Of a stretch of 64,000 nt of DNA, positions 50,234-59,674 are shown one piece after another. The stretch's first letter is position 1; each line of letters begins with the position of its first letter. Origin of the DNA: JBJYIN01 sp046237015. GTDB taxonomy: Bacteria; Pseudomonadota; Gammaproteobacteria; Enterobacterales; Enterobacteriaceae. The stretch lies in the NCBI RefSeq assembly GCF_046237015.1, contig NZ_JBJYIN010000013.1, positions 66,791 through 130,790 on the forward strand, given 5' to 3'. Position numbers and translations under genes: made by a program. The notes beneath the pieces were generated by a model that was given only the letters and a program-made list of their open reading frames with translations, was not told the DNA's origin and did not search any database.

Positions 50234-51016
50234 ATGTTTGATATCGGTGTCAATTTAACCAACTCTCAGTTTACAAAGGATCGAGAGCTGGTTGTCGCTC
50301 GTGCGCAACAGGCTGGTGTCAGCGGTATGCTGATTACAGGGACAAATATTGAGGAAAGTAAGCAGGCTTTAGCGCTAGCTGAGCAATATCCTGCTTACTG
50401 TTGGTCAACGGCGGGTGTGCATCCGCACGATGCCAGCCATTGGAATGATTCAACTGTCGAGCAAGTTTATCACCTGGCGCAATCAGATCGTGTGGTTTCC
50501 ATTGGTGAATGCGGGCTTGATTTCAATCGGAATTTTTCGACGCCTGCGGAGCAGGAATTGGCTTTCAGTGCACAATTGGCACTGGCGGCTGAGTTGTCTT
50601 TGCCCGTATTCCTACATTGCCGTGAGGCACATGTTCGTTTCCTTGCTTTATTAAAGCCCTGGCTCGATAAGCTTCCGTCTGCGGTGATCCATTGTTTTAC
50701 CGGTAATCGGACGGAACTTGATGAATGTATCGCGCAGGGTCTAATGGTGGGGATTACTGGTTGGGTGTGTGATGAGCGCAGAGGACTTGAGTTGCGGTCA
50801 TTGCTAAAACATATTCCAGTCGATCGGTTGTTATTGGAAACCGACGCACCCTATTTGTTACCACGGGATTTAAGCCCCAAGCCGGTATTCCGCCGTAACG
50901 AACCCTGTTTTCTACCGCATATTGTCCACCAAATTGCAGGATGGCGGGAAGACGATGCCGCATGGTTGGGGCAGAAAACAGATGAAAATGCCCGCCGGGT
51001 TTTCCGGCTGGCCTGA
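50234..51016 (+). CDS. tatD: TatD family metal-dependent DNase/hydrolase
   Basis: 260 residues, equal to E. coli. Amidohydrolase-like barrel: MFDIGVNLTNSQF, STAGVHPHDASHW (His ligands), SIGECGLDFNRNFSTP (Glu), FLHCREAHVRF, VIHCFTG and LLLETDAPYLLPRDL (Asp). It is a 3'-5' exonuclease linked to DNA repair in relatives and is not needed for Tat transport. A T-to-N change in the first strand (NLTNSQF for NLTSSQF) is minor. hemB starts 17 bases later. Confidence 0.95.
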   Translation: MFDIGVNLTNSQFTKDRELVVARAQQAGVSGMLITGTNIEESKQALALAEQYPAYCWSTAGVHPHDASHWNDSTVEQVYHLAQSDRVVSIGECGLDFNRNFSTPAEQELAFSAQLALAAELSLPVFLHCREAHVRFLALLKPWLDKLPSAVIHCFTGNRTELDECIAQGLMVGITGWVCDERRGLELRSLLKHIPVDRLLLETDAPYLLPRDLSPKPVFRRNEPCFLPHIVHQIAGWREDDAAWLGQKTDENARRVFRLA

Positions 51017-51033
51017 TTCAGGAGAATAATGAT

Positions 51034-52056
51034 ATGAGCAATGCTTTTCCCGGCACATTTCCAGGGCGGCGTATGCGCCGTATCCGTCGCCATGATTTCA
51101 GTCGCCGTCTGGTTGCTGAACATCATCTAACGGTTAATGACCTAATTTATCCAGTCTTTGTGATGGAAGGTTCTCGTCAACGTCAGGAAGTTCCCTCTAT
51201 GCCGGGGGTTTTCAGAATGTCGATTGATGTGCTGCAGCAGGAAGCGGAAACGATCGCCAAATTAGGTATCCCTGTGCTGTCGCTATTTCCGGTCATTGAG
51301 GCTGATAAAAAATCATTATATGCCGAAGAAGCTTATAACCCGAATGGCCTGGTGCAGCGGACGGTACGGGCGCTAAAAGATGCGGTGCCTGAGTTAGGTC
51401 TGTTGACGGATGTCGCGCTCGATCCCTACACCACTCACGGTCAGGACGGCATCATTGATGCAGATGGGTATGTCATTAACGATACTACCAAAGAAATTTT
51501 AGTTAAGCAGGCGTTGTCACATGCAGAAGCGGGGGCTGAAATCGTTGCGCCTAGCGATATGATGGATGGGAGAATCGGCGCGATTCGGGAGACGTTGGAA
51601 GTAGAAAACCTGATTAATACGCAGATTATGGCGTACTCGGCGAAATACGCTTCTTGCTACTATGGCCCGTTTCGTGATGCGATTGGTTCTGCTGGGAACC
51701 TAAAAGGCGGCAACAAGAAAACCTACCAAATGGATCCAGCCAATAGCGATGAAGCTCTGCAGGAAATTGCACAAGATCTTCAGGAAGGGGCGGACATGGT
51801 TATGGTGAAACCCGGTATGCCTTATCTGGACGTGCTTCGTCGTGTGAAGGATACGTTTGGGGTTCCGACGTTTGCCTATCAGGTATCTGGTGAATATGCG
51901 ATGCACATGGCAGCCATTCAAAATGGCTGGCTACAGGAAGAGCCCGTGATTATGGAATCGCTGCTGTGCTTTAAACGCGCGGGGGCAGACGGTGTGCTGA
52001 CCTATTTCGCCAAGCGAGTGGCTCAGTGGTTACACGATCAGCATTTACAGCGCTGA
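51034..52056 (+). CDS. hemB: Porphobilinogen synthase HemB, magnesium-type
   Basis: 340 residues. The two catalytic lysines are K204 in IMAYSAKYASCYYGPF and K259 in MVMVKPGMPYLD. At the metal site it reads TDVALDPYTTHGQDG (125-139), where zinc-dependent HemB, including that of E. coli, has a three-Cys cluster (D-x-C-x-C...HG-x-C). It therefore belongs to the Cys-free, Mg-dependent group best known from Pseudomonas. It condenses two aminolevulinates to porphobilinogen, the first common step of haem and sirohaem. Codons and GC are like the neighbours. It may form one transcript with tatD. Confidence 0.95.
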   Translation: MSNAFPGTFPGRRMRRIRRHDFSRRLVAEHHLTVNDLIYPVFVMEGSRQRQEVPSMPGVFRMSIDVLQQEAETIAKLGIPVLSLFPVIEADKKSLYAEEAYNPNGLVQRTVRALKDAVPELGLLTDVALDPYTTHGQDGIIDADGYVINDTTKEILVKQALSHAEAGAEIVAPSDMMDGRIGAIRETLEVENLINTQIMAYSAKYASCYYGPFRDAIGSAGNLKGGNKKTYQMDPANSDEALQEIAQDLQEGADMVMVKPGMPYLDVLRRVKDTFGVPTFAYQVSGEYAMHMAAIQNGWLQEEPVIMESLLCFKRAGADGVLTYFAKRVAQWLHDQHLQR

Positions 52057-52069
52057 TTGAGTCATCTTG

Positions 52070-52091
52070 AGAGCGGCTATTGTGCCGCTCT
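52070..52091. terminator. Hairpin between hemB and rfaH (convergent)
   Basis: AGAGCGGC and GCCGCTCT form an 8-bp stem with a 6-base loop between two convergent genes. No T-run is present on either strand, so its strength is uncertain. Confidence 0.5.
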
Positions 52092-52098
52092 GTTGATA

Positions 52099-52587
52099 TT
52101 ACATTTTCTGAAATTGTCGATTATCAATACTTTGCCGAATCTGTTTATTCAGAAAACTCAGTAATAGCATCGAACGGGCTTCGCCGTCTGGTTCTGTATA
52201 GATGGCGTTCAGACCACTAAATATCCCATCGGTAATTAATACGCTATCGCCGGGCTGCGGCGTCTGTGGGTCGGTAATCCCTTGTGTCGGGTGCGACAAT
52301 AGATCGTCGATCACCTGTTGTGGAATGATGGTTGGCATGTTACCAAACCGCACGAAATTACTGACACCTCGGGTAGCGCTGATGGTCGTGGTATGAATTC
52401 GCTCAGGATCAAACTCAACAAAAAGGTAGTTCGGGAAGAGCGGCTCACAGACCTCGGTACGTTTACCGCGCACAATTTTATCCAGCGTGATCATGGGGCT
52501 CATGCAGGCGACATCCTGACGTTCGAGGTGCTCTTTCGCCCGTAGCAACTGACCACGTTTACAATACAATAAGTACCAGGCTTCCAT
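52099..52587 (-). CDS. rfaH: Transcription antiterminator RfaH
   Basis: 162 residues. The N-terminal NusG-like domain (WYLLYCKRGQLLRAKEHLERQDV to about 100) binds RNA polymerase and ops DNA. The C-terminal domain (about 112-162, ending SFLNKQIRQSIDNRQFQKM) is the part that refolds from a helical hairpin to a beta barrel and recruits the ribosome in E. coli. It acts at ops elements such as the one at 7046-7057 before waaQ. The gene is convergent with hemB and divergent from ubiD. Confidence 0.97.
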   Translation of the reverse strand: MEAWYLLYCKRGQLLRAKEHLERQDVACMSPMITLDKIVRGKRTEVCEPLFPNYLFVEFDPERIHTTTISATRGVSNFVRFGNMPTIIPQQVIDDLLSHPTQGITDPQTPQPGDSVLITDGIFSGLNAIYTEPDGEARSMLLLSFLNKQIRQSIDNRQFQKM

Positions 52588-52792
52588 AATTTTGCTGATT
52601 TATGATGATGACGGGCAAGCATAACAAAAGCGGGCGCGGATAAAAATTTTTCGGAGGAAATATTTAACGACATGCCGTAACTGACTGAAAAAGTAGGGCG
52701 GCGTTCCTTTTATCATTCTCCGTACTAAGAAGCGACAGTCAGAGGAAGAGACCTTATAATGGTCGCCTTGACAAACTGCCTCGACGGTCAGC

Positions 52793-54280
52793 ATGAAATA
52801 CCATGATTTGCGTGAATTCCTCTCGCTGCTGGAAGAGAGGGGTGAACTGAAACGCATTAGCCAGCCTATTGATCCCTATCTTGAGATGACGGAAATTGCC
52901 GATCGTACCTTGCGTGCGGAAGGGCCGGCATTGTTATTTGAAAACCCGAAGGGTTATGACATGCCGGTGCTGTGCAATTTATTTGGTACGCCGAAGCGTG
53001 TCGCGCTTGGCATGGGGCAGGAAGATGTCAGTGCGTTGCGTGACGTTGGAAAACTGCTGGCCTTTTTGAAAGAGCCTGAGCCACCAAAAGGTTTTCGCGA
53101 TCTGGTCGATAAGATGCCGAAATTCCGTCAGGTGTTAAACATGCCGACAAAACGTCTATCGTCCGCACCTTGTCAGGAACAGGTTTGGCAGGGGGATGAT
53201 GTCGATTTACGTCGCATTCCTGTTATGCAGTGTTGGCCGGAAGATGCCGCCCCGCTCATTACCTGGGGGCTAACGGTAACCCGAGGGCCGCATAAAGAGC
53301 GTCAGAATCTGGGGATTTATCGCCAGCAGGTATTGGGAAAAAACAAACTGATTATGCGGTGGTTATCGCATCGTGGCGGGGCGTTGGATTTTCAGGAGTG
53401 GTGTCAGGAAAATCCAGGGCAACGTTTCCCGGTTTCTGTTGCGCTAGGTGCCGATCCAGCCACTATTTTAGGTGCGGTGACGCCCGTTCCGGATACGTTA
53501 TCGGAGTATGCCTTTGCCGGTTTACTTCGCGGGCATAAAACAGAAGTGGTGAAATGCCTTTCGAATGATTTGGAGGTGCCTGCCAGTGCGGAAATTGTTC
53601 TGGAAGGTTATATTGACGCGGATGAAAGGGCGTCTGAAGGCCCATATGGCGATCATACCGGTTACTATAATGAAGTTGATACGTTTCCTGTTTTCACGGT
53701 AACGCATATTACTCAGCGCAATAATGCGATTTATCACTCCACTTATACGGGACGTCCGCCGGATGAGCCCGCGGTATTAGGTGTGGCGCTGAATGAAGTT
53801 TTCGTCCCCATTTTGCAAAAGCAGTTTCCTGAAATTGTCGATTTTTATTTGCCGCCGGAGGGTTGCTCTTATCGTCTGGCGGTCGTTACCATGAAGAAGC
53901 AGTATGCTGGTCATGCGAAACGCGTCATGATGGGCGTCTGGTCTTTTTTACGGCAGTTCATGTATACAAAGTTTGTTATTGTCTGTGACGATGACATTAA
54001 CGCCCGTGATTGGAAAGATGTGATATGGGCGATTACCACGCGTATGGATCCGGCTCGTGATACCGTATTGGTGGAGAATACGCCAATAGATTATCTGGAT
54101 TTCGCCTCACCGGTTTCCGGATTGGGGTCGAAAATGGGGCTGGATGCTACCAATAAATGGCCAGGTGAAACACAGCGCGAGTGGGGGCATCCGATCAAAA
54201 AAGATCCACAGGTGTGTGCCCGTATTGATGCACTGTGGGATGAACTTGCCATTTTTAGTGACAAGGAACCTCTGCGTTAG
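52793..54280 (+). CDS. ubiD: 3-octaprenyl-4-hydroxybenzoate decarboxylase UbiD
   Basis: 495 residues (497 in E. coli). MKYHDLREFLSLLEERGELKRI, ENPKGYDMPVLCNLFGTPKRVALGMG, the prenylated-flavin and metal site GPYGDHTGYYNEVD, and EGYIDADERASEGP are all conserved. It decarboxylates the prenylated ring in ubiquinone synthesis and needs prenyl-FMN from UbiX, which is not in this window. fre follows after 52 bases, the usual ubiD-fre pair. Confidence 0.97.
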   Translation: MKYHDLREFLSLLEERGELKRISQPIDPYLEMTEIADRTLRAEGPALLFENPKGYDMPVLCNLFGTPKRVALGMGQEDVSALRDVGKLLAFLKEPEPPKGFRDLVDKMPKFRQVLNMPTKRLSSAPCQEQVWQGDDVDLRRIPVMQCWPEDAAPLITWGLTVTRGPHKERQNLGIYRQQVLGKNKLIMRWLSHRGGALDFQEWCQENPGQRFPVSVALGADPATILGAVTPVPDTLSEYAFAGLLRGHKTEVVKCLSNDLEVPASAEIVLEGYIDADERASEGPYGDHTGYYNEVDTFPVFTVTHITQRNNAIYHSTYTGRPPDEPAVLGVALNEVFVPILQKQFPEIVDFYLPPEGCSYRLAVVTMKKQYAGHAKRVMMGVWSFLRQFMYTKFVIVCDDDINARDWKDVIWAITTRMDPARDTVLVENTPIDYLDFASPVSGLGSKMGLDATNKWPGETQREWGHPIKKDPQVCARIDALWDELAIFSDKEPLR

Positions 54281-54332
54281 GTGGTGGTTGCTCTGTTCTC
54301 AGTTTTGCTTTTTGACCCTACAGAGGGAATGC

Positions 54333-55034
54333 ATGACAACATTGAGCTGTAAAGTGACCTCGGTAGAGGCGATAACCGATACGGTTTATCGTGTTCGATT
54401 GTTACCTGAGGCACCTTTTTCTTTCCGTGCTGGTCAGTATCTGATGGTTGTGATGGGCGATCGCGATAAACGACCTTTCTCGCTGGCGTCTACACCGATG
54501 GAAAAGCGTTTTATCGAGTTACATATCGGTGCTTCTGAGCTCAATCTTTATGCGATGGCGGTGATGGAACGCATTCTTAAAGAGAAGGTGCTGACGGTCG
54601 ATATTCCTCATGGCGAGGCTTGGTTACGGGAAGACAGTCAGCGTCCGCTCGTGCTGATTGCGGGTGGCACCGGATTTTCCTACGCCCGTTCTATTTTGCT
54701 GACATCGCTGGCGCAGCAGCCTGAGCGACATATTTCGATCTATTGGGGTGGCAGAGAAAGTCAGCATCTCTATGATCTGGCTGAACTGGAAAAGTTAGCG
54801 GCACAACATCCGAACCTACAGGTTATCCCGGTTGTGGAACAGCCTGAAGATGGCTGGAACGGTCGAACGGGCACGGTGCTGAGTGCCGTACTACAAGATT
54901 ACGGTACGCTGGCCGATCAGGATATCTATATTGCCGGCCGCTTTGAAATGGCAAAAATTGCGCGAGAGCGTTTCTGTAATGAACGTGGTGCGCTTGCTGC
55001 CCATATGTTCAGTGATGCATTTGCGTTTATCTGA
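54333..55034 (+). CDS. fre: NAD(P)H-flavin reductase Fre
   Basis: 233 residues from the ATG at 54333, the E. coli length, with GAGGGAATG near. A longer overlapping frame into ubiD is rejected. RPFSLAS (about 46-52) is the FAD/flavin-binding motif, and VLIAGGTGFSYARSILL the NAD(P)H site. IYIAGRFEMAKIARERF closes the fold. Fre reduces free flavins, supplying reduced flavin for, among others, ribonucleotide reductase activation and ferric reduction. Its link to ubiD may be supply of reduced flavin for the UbiX/UbiD cofactor (inference). Confidence 0.96.
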   Translation: MTTLSCKVTSVEAITDTVYRVRLLPEAPFSFRAGQYLMVVMGDRDKRPFSLASTPMEKRFIELHIGASELNLYAMAVMERILKEKVLTVDIPHGEAWLREDSQRPLVLIAGGTGFSYARSILLTSLAQQPERHISIYWGGRESQHLYDLAELEKLAAQHPNLQVIPVVEQPEDGWNGRTGTVLSAVLQDYGTLADQDIYIAGRFEMAKIARERFCNERGALAAHMFSDAFAFI

Positions 55035-55106
55035 TTTTTAATATTGCTGTTTGCGAATTTTTTATGTTGTCAGGCCGTTAGTTGATTTTTTGAAAAGGGA
55101 ATGGAT

Positions 55107-56075
55107 ATGAGCGTAAAAATAATCAGGGATATCGTGCTTGCTATCAGTTTGTTGGGGAGCGTTCATGGGGCACTGGCGTATCCTCTAAGCGATAAAGATT
55201 TATCAGAGGCGCGTAAAGGATTTAATACGCAATTAATTGTGGATACGTTGGAACCGGATGGTAAAGCGGATGTTCCACCCGGTGATATCTTCAAGGTTAT
55301 TCATTATCCTGCCGCCGTGGGTAATCTGGTGGCGTATATTTCTCCTGACCCTAAAGATGGTAAACGTCACCCTGCGGTGGTCTGGGCGCATGGTGGTTAT
55401 GGTGGGATTGGCGATTTTTTCTGGGAGCCGCAAGAGGAAGATAACGATCAGAGCGCGCGGGCATTCCGGGAAGCAGGGATTGTCATGATGGTGCCTAGTT
55501 GGCGCGGTGAGAATGATAATCCTGGAAAGTTTGAAATGTTTTATGGGGAAGTTGATGACCTGCATGCTGCACGAGAGTATCTGGCTAAACTCCCTTATGT
55601 CGATCCAGAACGTATTTATGTGGCAGGACACAGTACTGGTGGAACCATGGCTTTATTAGCTAATGAGTATCGTTCTGGTTTTCGTGCGGGTTTTTCATTG
55701 GGCGGGATCCCTGATTTGAAAGTACGACTTGATGCGGGTCGAACCGCTGTGGGGCCGTCATTTAATACTAACAATCCCAAAGAGTTTTATTTACGTTCAC
55801 CGCGTACGTTTATTACCCATATCAAATCGCCCACTTTTTATTTTGAAGGGGAAGAGGACTATTGGGATGACGAACTACCTGAGATGCAAGATAACGCGGT
55901 GAAGGCGAAAGTGCCGTTTTATTCATACCGCATTCCTAATAGCGATCACTTCAATATTATCTTGCCTGCTACACGTCTGATCGCCCAGAAAATCCTACAG
56001 GATACGGGTAATACCGTGAATATTCGCTTTAATCCGCATGATATTGAGCGCATTAGTCAGGAAGTTGCACGATAA
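55107..56075 (+). CDS. Exported alpha/beta hydrolase (S9/dienelactone-like)
   Basis: 322 residues from the ATG at 55107, preceded at 6 bases by AAGGGA; an ATG two codons earlier abuts that site. A signal peptide (IVLAISLLGSVHGALAYP, cleavage near 24) is followed by an alpha/beta hydrolase: oxyanion HGGYGG (95-100), nucleophile elbow YVAGHSTGG with Ser176, acidic EGEEDYWDDE and a late His in NSDHFNII (about 282). The layout resembles prolyl-oligopeptidase-family hydrolases without the propeller. It is probably periplasmic. The substrate is unknown. It is a single gene, 72 bases after fre and followed by a repeat copy. Confidence 0.8.
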   Translation: MSVKIIRDIVLAISLLGSVHGALAYPLSDKDLSEARKGFNTQLIVDTLEPDGKADVPPGDIFKVIHYPAAVGNLVAYISPDPKDGKRHPAVVWAHGGYGGIGDFFWEPQEEDNDQSARAFREAGIVMMVPSWRGENDNPGKFEMFYGEVDDLHAAREYLAKLPYVDPERIYVAGHSTGGTMALLANEYRSGFRAGFSLGGIPDLKVRLDAGRTAVGPSFNTNNPKEFYLRSPRTFITHIKSPTFYFEGEEDYWDDELPEMQDNAVKAKVPFYSYRIPNSDHFNIILPATRLIAQKILQDTGNTVNIRFNPHDIERISQEVAR

Positions 56076-56090
56076 CGATCATAAGGGCGA

Positions 56091-56217
56091 TATACCCGTC
56101 ATACTTCAAGTTGCATGTGCGTTGGCTGCGTTCAGTCACCCGAATCACTTACTCAAGTAAGCTCATCGGGATTCCTTCGCTTGCCGCCTTCCTGAAACTT
56201 GAATTATTTTGGGTATA
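56091..56217. repeat. Second 127-base copy of the TATACCC-bounded repeat
   Basis: Begins TATACCCGTCATACTTCAAG and ends AACTTGAATTATT, then TTGGGTATA, with the same central CTTAC-TCAA-GTAAG hairpin inside CCCGA/TCGGG as 26483-26609. The two are the same length and differ at few positions. It lies in the gap between the hydrolase gene and the 3' end of fadA, which is convergent, so it could also act as a terminator. Confidence 0.88.
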
Positions 56218-56266
56218 GACTTCACTACCGCCCTGATTCTATTACGGTCAGAACAATGTAGCGGAA

Positions 56267-57430
56267 TTAAACCCTCTCAAATACCGTCGCAATTCCTTGC
56301 CCTAGCCCGATACACATGGTTGATAAACCAAATTGGGCATCCTTACGCTCCATCAGATTGATCAGCGTAGTGCTGATGCGGGCGCCAGAGCATCCTAATG
56401 GGTGCCCTAGCGCGATCGCGCCACCGTTGAGATTGATCTTCTCGTCGAGCTGATCCATGAGCCCCAGATCTTTAATGCATGGCAGGAGTTGGGCCGCGAA
56501 GGCCTCGTTCATTTCAAAGAGATCGATATCGTTGGTCGATAGCCCGGATCTTTTTAGCGCCAGTTTAGTGGCGGGCACGGGACCATAGCCCATAATCGAC
56601 GGATCGCAACCCACGACTGCCATTGAACGAAGGCGAGCGCGTGGAGACAACCCCAATTCTCGGGCGCGGTTTTCGCTCATTATCAGCATGGCTGCCGCGC
56701 CATCCGAGAGGGCGGAAGAGGAGCCCGCAGTAACGGTGCCGTTGACAGGATCGAATGCGGGTTTGAGTGTGGCAAGCGCGTCAACGGTGGTTTCTGGGCG
56801 AATGACTTCATCATCATGAAACTGTTTCAATACGCCGTCATCATCGTGGCCACTAGTTGGTATGATTTCGTGCCTAAATGCGCCGGATTGGGTTGCGGCC
56901 CAAGCATGTGCATGCGATCTCGCGGCGAAAGCATCCTGCATTTCTCGGCTGATATTATACAGACGAGCCAGCATTTCAGCGGTTAACCCCATCATTGCCG
57001 CTGCTTTGGCCGTGGTTCGACTCAGACCTGGATGGAAATCCACGCCGTGGTTCATGGGAACATGGCCCATATGTTCAACGCCGCCAATCAAACATACCTG
57101 TGCATCACCAACCATAATCGCTCGGGCTGCATCGTGCAGTGCCTGCATTGATGATCCACACAGCCGGTTTACGGTGGTTGCGGGGACAGACGCAGGAATT
57201 TCTGCAAGTAATGCAGCATTGCGCGCAATATTGAAGCCTTGTTCCAGCGTTTGCTGCACACAGCCCCAATAAATATCGTCAATGCTGCTCGCTTCAACCG
57301 CTGGGTTACGGCTGAGCAGACCACGCATGACATGAGCAGACAGATCTTCAGCCCTTACCTGACGGAACGCCCCGCCTTTGGAACGTCCCATTGGGGTACG
57401 AATGGCATCAACAATGACTACCTTTTCCAT
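56267..57430 (-). CDS. fadA: 3-ketoacyl-CoA thiolase FadA
   Basis: 387 residues from the ATG at 57430, equal to E. coli; a frame extending into fadB is rejected. The thiolase residues are present: Cys91 in NRLCGSSMQALHDAARAI, His in NGGAIALGHPLGCSG, and Cys in TMCIGLGQGIA. It is the beta subunit of the aerobic fatty-acid oxidation complex and cleaves ketoacyl-CoA with CoA. It lies 11 bases after fadB and is under the same FadR operator. Confidence 0.98.
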   Translation of the reverse strand: MEKVVIVDAIRTPMGRSKGGAFRQVRAEDLSAHVMRGLLSRNPAVEASSIDDIYWGCVQQTLEQGFNIARNAALLAEIPASVPATTVNRLCGSSMQALHDAARAIMVGDAQVCLIGGVEHMGHVPMNHGVDFHPGLSRTTAKAAAMMGLTAEMLARLYNISREMQDAFAARSHAHAWAATQSGAFRHEIIPTSGHDDDGVLKQFHDDEVIRPETTVDALATLKPAFDPVNGTVTAGSSSALSDGAAAMLIMSENRARELGLSPRARLRSMAVVGCDPSIMGYGPVPATKLALKRSGLSTNDIDLFEMNEAFAAQLLPCIKDLGLMDQLDEKINLNGGAIALGHPLGCSGARISTTLINLMERKDAQFGLSTMCIGLGQGIATVFERV

Positions 57431-57441
57431 ATTCTGTATCC

Positions 57442-59631
57442 TCATGCCGATTGCCCTTGAGAAATGTTCGCGTGTGGCGTGACCGTCGGATAGTAGCCTT
57501 CGTTGTTTTTGGCTTTGTGTTTCAACCCATCCGGAACTTGGTAGAGTGGCCCCAGCGATGATAATGGTTGGGCCATTTCCAGATAACGCGTACTGCCAAG
57601 TGTATCTAGGTAACGACATGCGCCCCCATGAAATGGTGGGAAACCTAGCCCATATACCAACGCCATATCCGCCTCAGCAGGACTATCAACGATGCCTTCT
57701 TCCAGACAACGAGCCACTTCGTTCATCATTGGAATCATCATCCGGGCAATGATTTCTTCTGTACTAAAGGGGGTCTTCGGCTGGCTGATGGGAGACAATA
57801 AGGCAACCGTGTTTTCGTCAAACTCTTTTCGTTGCTTCCCTTTACCATCTGTTTGATAACGATAAAAACCGTGGCCATTTTTTTGACCGAATCGTTGATG
57901 CTCGAACAGGACGTCAATAGCATCCTGATAATCTTTTGCCATCCGCTCCGGAAATGCCTGAGACATCACCGTTTGAGCATGGTGAGCCGTATCAATGCCG
58001 ACGACATCTAGCAAATAGGCGGGGCCCATTGGCCAGCCGAATTGTTTTTCCATGACGCTATCAATGTCACGGAAATCTGCACCGTCACGTATCAGTAAAC
58101 TGAATGCTGCAAAATAAGGGAACAATACACGGTTAACAAAGAAGCCAGGGCAATCGTTGACGACAATAGGCGTTTTCCCCATGTTACTGGCATAAGCCAC
58201 CACGCGAGCGATCGTTTTTTCGTCCGTTTGCGGGCCGCGAATGATTTCAACCAACGGCATGCGGTGAACTGGGTTAAAGAAGTGCATGCCGCAAAAGTTT
58301 TGGGGCCGCTTTAACGAGGTCGCCAAGTGGGTTATGGGGATGGTTGATGTATTAGAAACCAGCACGGTATCTGTACTGATGTGGAATTCTGTTTCGGCCA
58401 GTACAGCAGCCTTTATCTTCGGGTTTTCAACAACGGCCTCAACGACGATATCCATTCGCTCAAAACCAACATAATCCAGAGTAGGATGAATATTGGCGAG
58501 TATTCGTGCCATTTTCATACCATCCAATTTGCCGCGCTCGAGTTGTTTATTTAACAACTTTGCGGCTTCGTTCATACCGAGTTCGAGTGGTTTTTCATTG
58601 ATATCTTTCATGAAAATCGAGATACCTTTATAGGCGGACTGATAAGCTATCCCTCCTCCCATTATTCCTGCCCCCAATACGGCCGCTTGCTTCGGCGGCG
58701 GCAGATGACTGGCAAGTTTCTTCGCTTTACCTTTTACATACTGATCGTTAAGGAAAATACCGACGAGCGCACGAGCGGCATCTGAGCGAGCCAATGAGAC
58801 AAAGTCTTGTGTCTCAAGTTGCAGGGCCGCATTACGTTGCATGAATGCGGCGGCTTCGATCGTTTTTACTGCTGTCATTGGCGCGGGATAATGTTTGCCC
58901 GCCGTTTGCAAAACCATTGCTTTCGCCGTAACGAAACTCATCCCAGCTTCAATTTTGCTCAATTTCAGTGCTTCAAGCTTGGGGCGGCGATAGGCTTGCC
59001 AATCGAGATCGCCTCCAATAGCCTGCTGCAATGTTTTCAATGAGGCGCTAGTCAATTTGTCTTCTGCAACAACCGCATGTACCAGACCTAATTTCAATGC
59101 TTCTTGTGCGCTAATGTCTTTTCCCGCGGCGATGATTTCTAATGCACAATCGGCGCCTAACAGGCGCGGCAAACGTACTGTACCGCCAAAGCCGGGCATA
59201 ATGCCCAACCGAGTTTCCGGCAAACCAATGCGCAGGCCTGTTGCGGCAATGCGAAAATCGGTTGCCAGAACGCATTCACATCCACCGCCTAGTGCATAAC
59301 CATTAATGGCAGATAGCGTGGGTACGGGTAAATCTTCCAGACGATTGAAAATATCGTTGGCGAAAACCAGCCATTCGTGAAGTTTATCGGCAGGGGCAGC
59401 AAACAAGGAAAGAAACTCGGTAATATCTGCGCCAACAATAAACGCAGGTTTATCCGATCGTAACAATAATCCTTTCAATGAAGTTTGCTTTTCCAGAATG
59501 TCGAGAGCTTTACCCAAGCTGGCAACCGTGTCGGTATCTAATTTATTGACGGAGCCTGGCGCGGAAAAAACCAACTCAGCAATGCCGTCTTCAAGCCAGT
59601 TCAGATAGAGAGTTTCACCTTGATAAAGCAT
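57442..59631 (-). CDS. fadB: Fatty acid oxidation complex alpha subunit FadB
   Basis: 729 residues from the ATG at 59631, equal to E. coli. The N-terminal enoyl-CoA hydratase/isomerase domain has the two catalytic Glu regions, GYALGGGCECVLATDFRIA and GLPETRLGIMPGFGGT. The 3-hydroxyacyl-CoA dehydrogenase domain begins with the Rossmann motif AVLGAGIMGGGIAY (about 317-330) and has GMHFFNPVHRMPLVEII with the catalytic His. It catalyses four reactions of beta-oxidation with FadA. First gene of fadBA. Confidence 0.98.
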   Translation of the reverse strand: MLYQGETLYLNWLEDGIAELVFSAPGSVNKLDTDTVASLGKALDILEKQTSLKGLLLRSDKPAFIVGADITEFLSLFAAPADKLHEWLVFANDIFNRLEDLPVPTLSAINGYALGGGCECVLATDFRIAATGLRIGLPETRLGIMPGFGGTVRLPRLLGADCALEIIAAGKDISAQEALKLGLVHAVVAEDKLTSASLKTLQQAIGGDLDWQAYRRPKLEALKLSKIEAGMSFVTAKAMVLQTAGKHYPAPMTAVKTIEAAAFMQRNAALQLETQDFVSLARSDAARALVGIFLNDQYVKGKAKKLASHLPPPKQAAVLGAGIMGGGIAYQSAYKGISIFMKDINEKPLELGMNEAAKLLNKQLERGKLDGMKMARILANIHPTLDYVGFERMDIVVEAVVENPKIKAAVLAETEFHISTDTVLVSNTSTIPITHLATSLKRPQNFCGMHFFNPVHRMPLVEIIRGPQTDEKTIARVVAYASNMGKTPIVVNDCPGFFVNRVLFPYFAAFSLLIRDGADFRDIDSVMEKQFGWPMGPAYLLDVVGIDTAHHAQTVMSQAFPERMAKDYQDAIDVLFEHQRFGQKNGHGFYRYQTDGKGKQRKEFDENTVALLSPISQPKTPFSTEEIIARMMIPMMNEVARCLEEGIVDSPAEADMALVYGLGFPPFHGGACRYLDTLGSTRYLEMAQPLSSLGPLYQVPDGLKHKAKNNEGYYPTVTPHANISQGQSA

Positions 59632-59657
59632 GTTGATCTCCGAATTCAGCGTTAGCA

Positions 59658-59674
59658 ATCTGGTACGACCAGAT
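59658..59674. promoter_or_regulatory. FadR operator before fadB
   Basis: ATCTGGTACGACCAGAT, a near-perfect palindrome, lies 27 bases upstream of the fadB start and equals the FadR site known before E. coli fadBA. FadR bound here represses beta-oxidation until long-chain acyl-CoA releases it. The divergent pepQ starts 190 bases away. Confidence 0.93.

Noticed and set aside
54144..54332. Long N-terminal extension of fre into ubiD
   Set aside because: Overlaps ubiD coding in another frame; Fre family length and start fit 54333.
57431..57619. 63-codon N-terminal extension of fadA into fadB
   Set aside because: Family start MEKVVIVDAIRTP is at 57430; the extension is fadB sequence in another frame.
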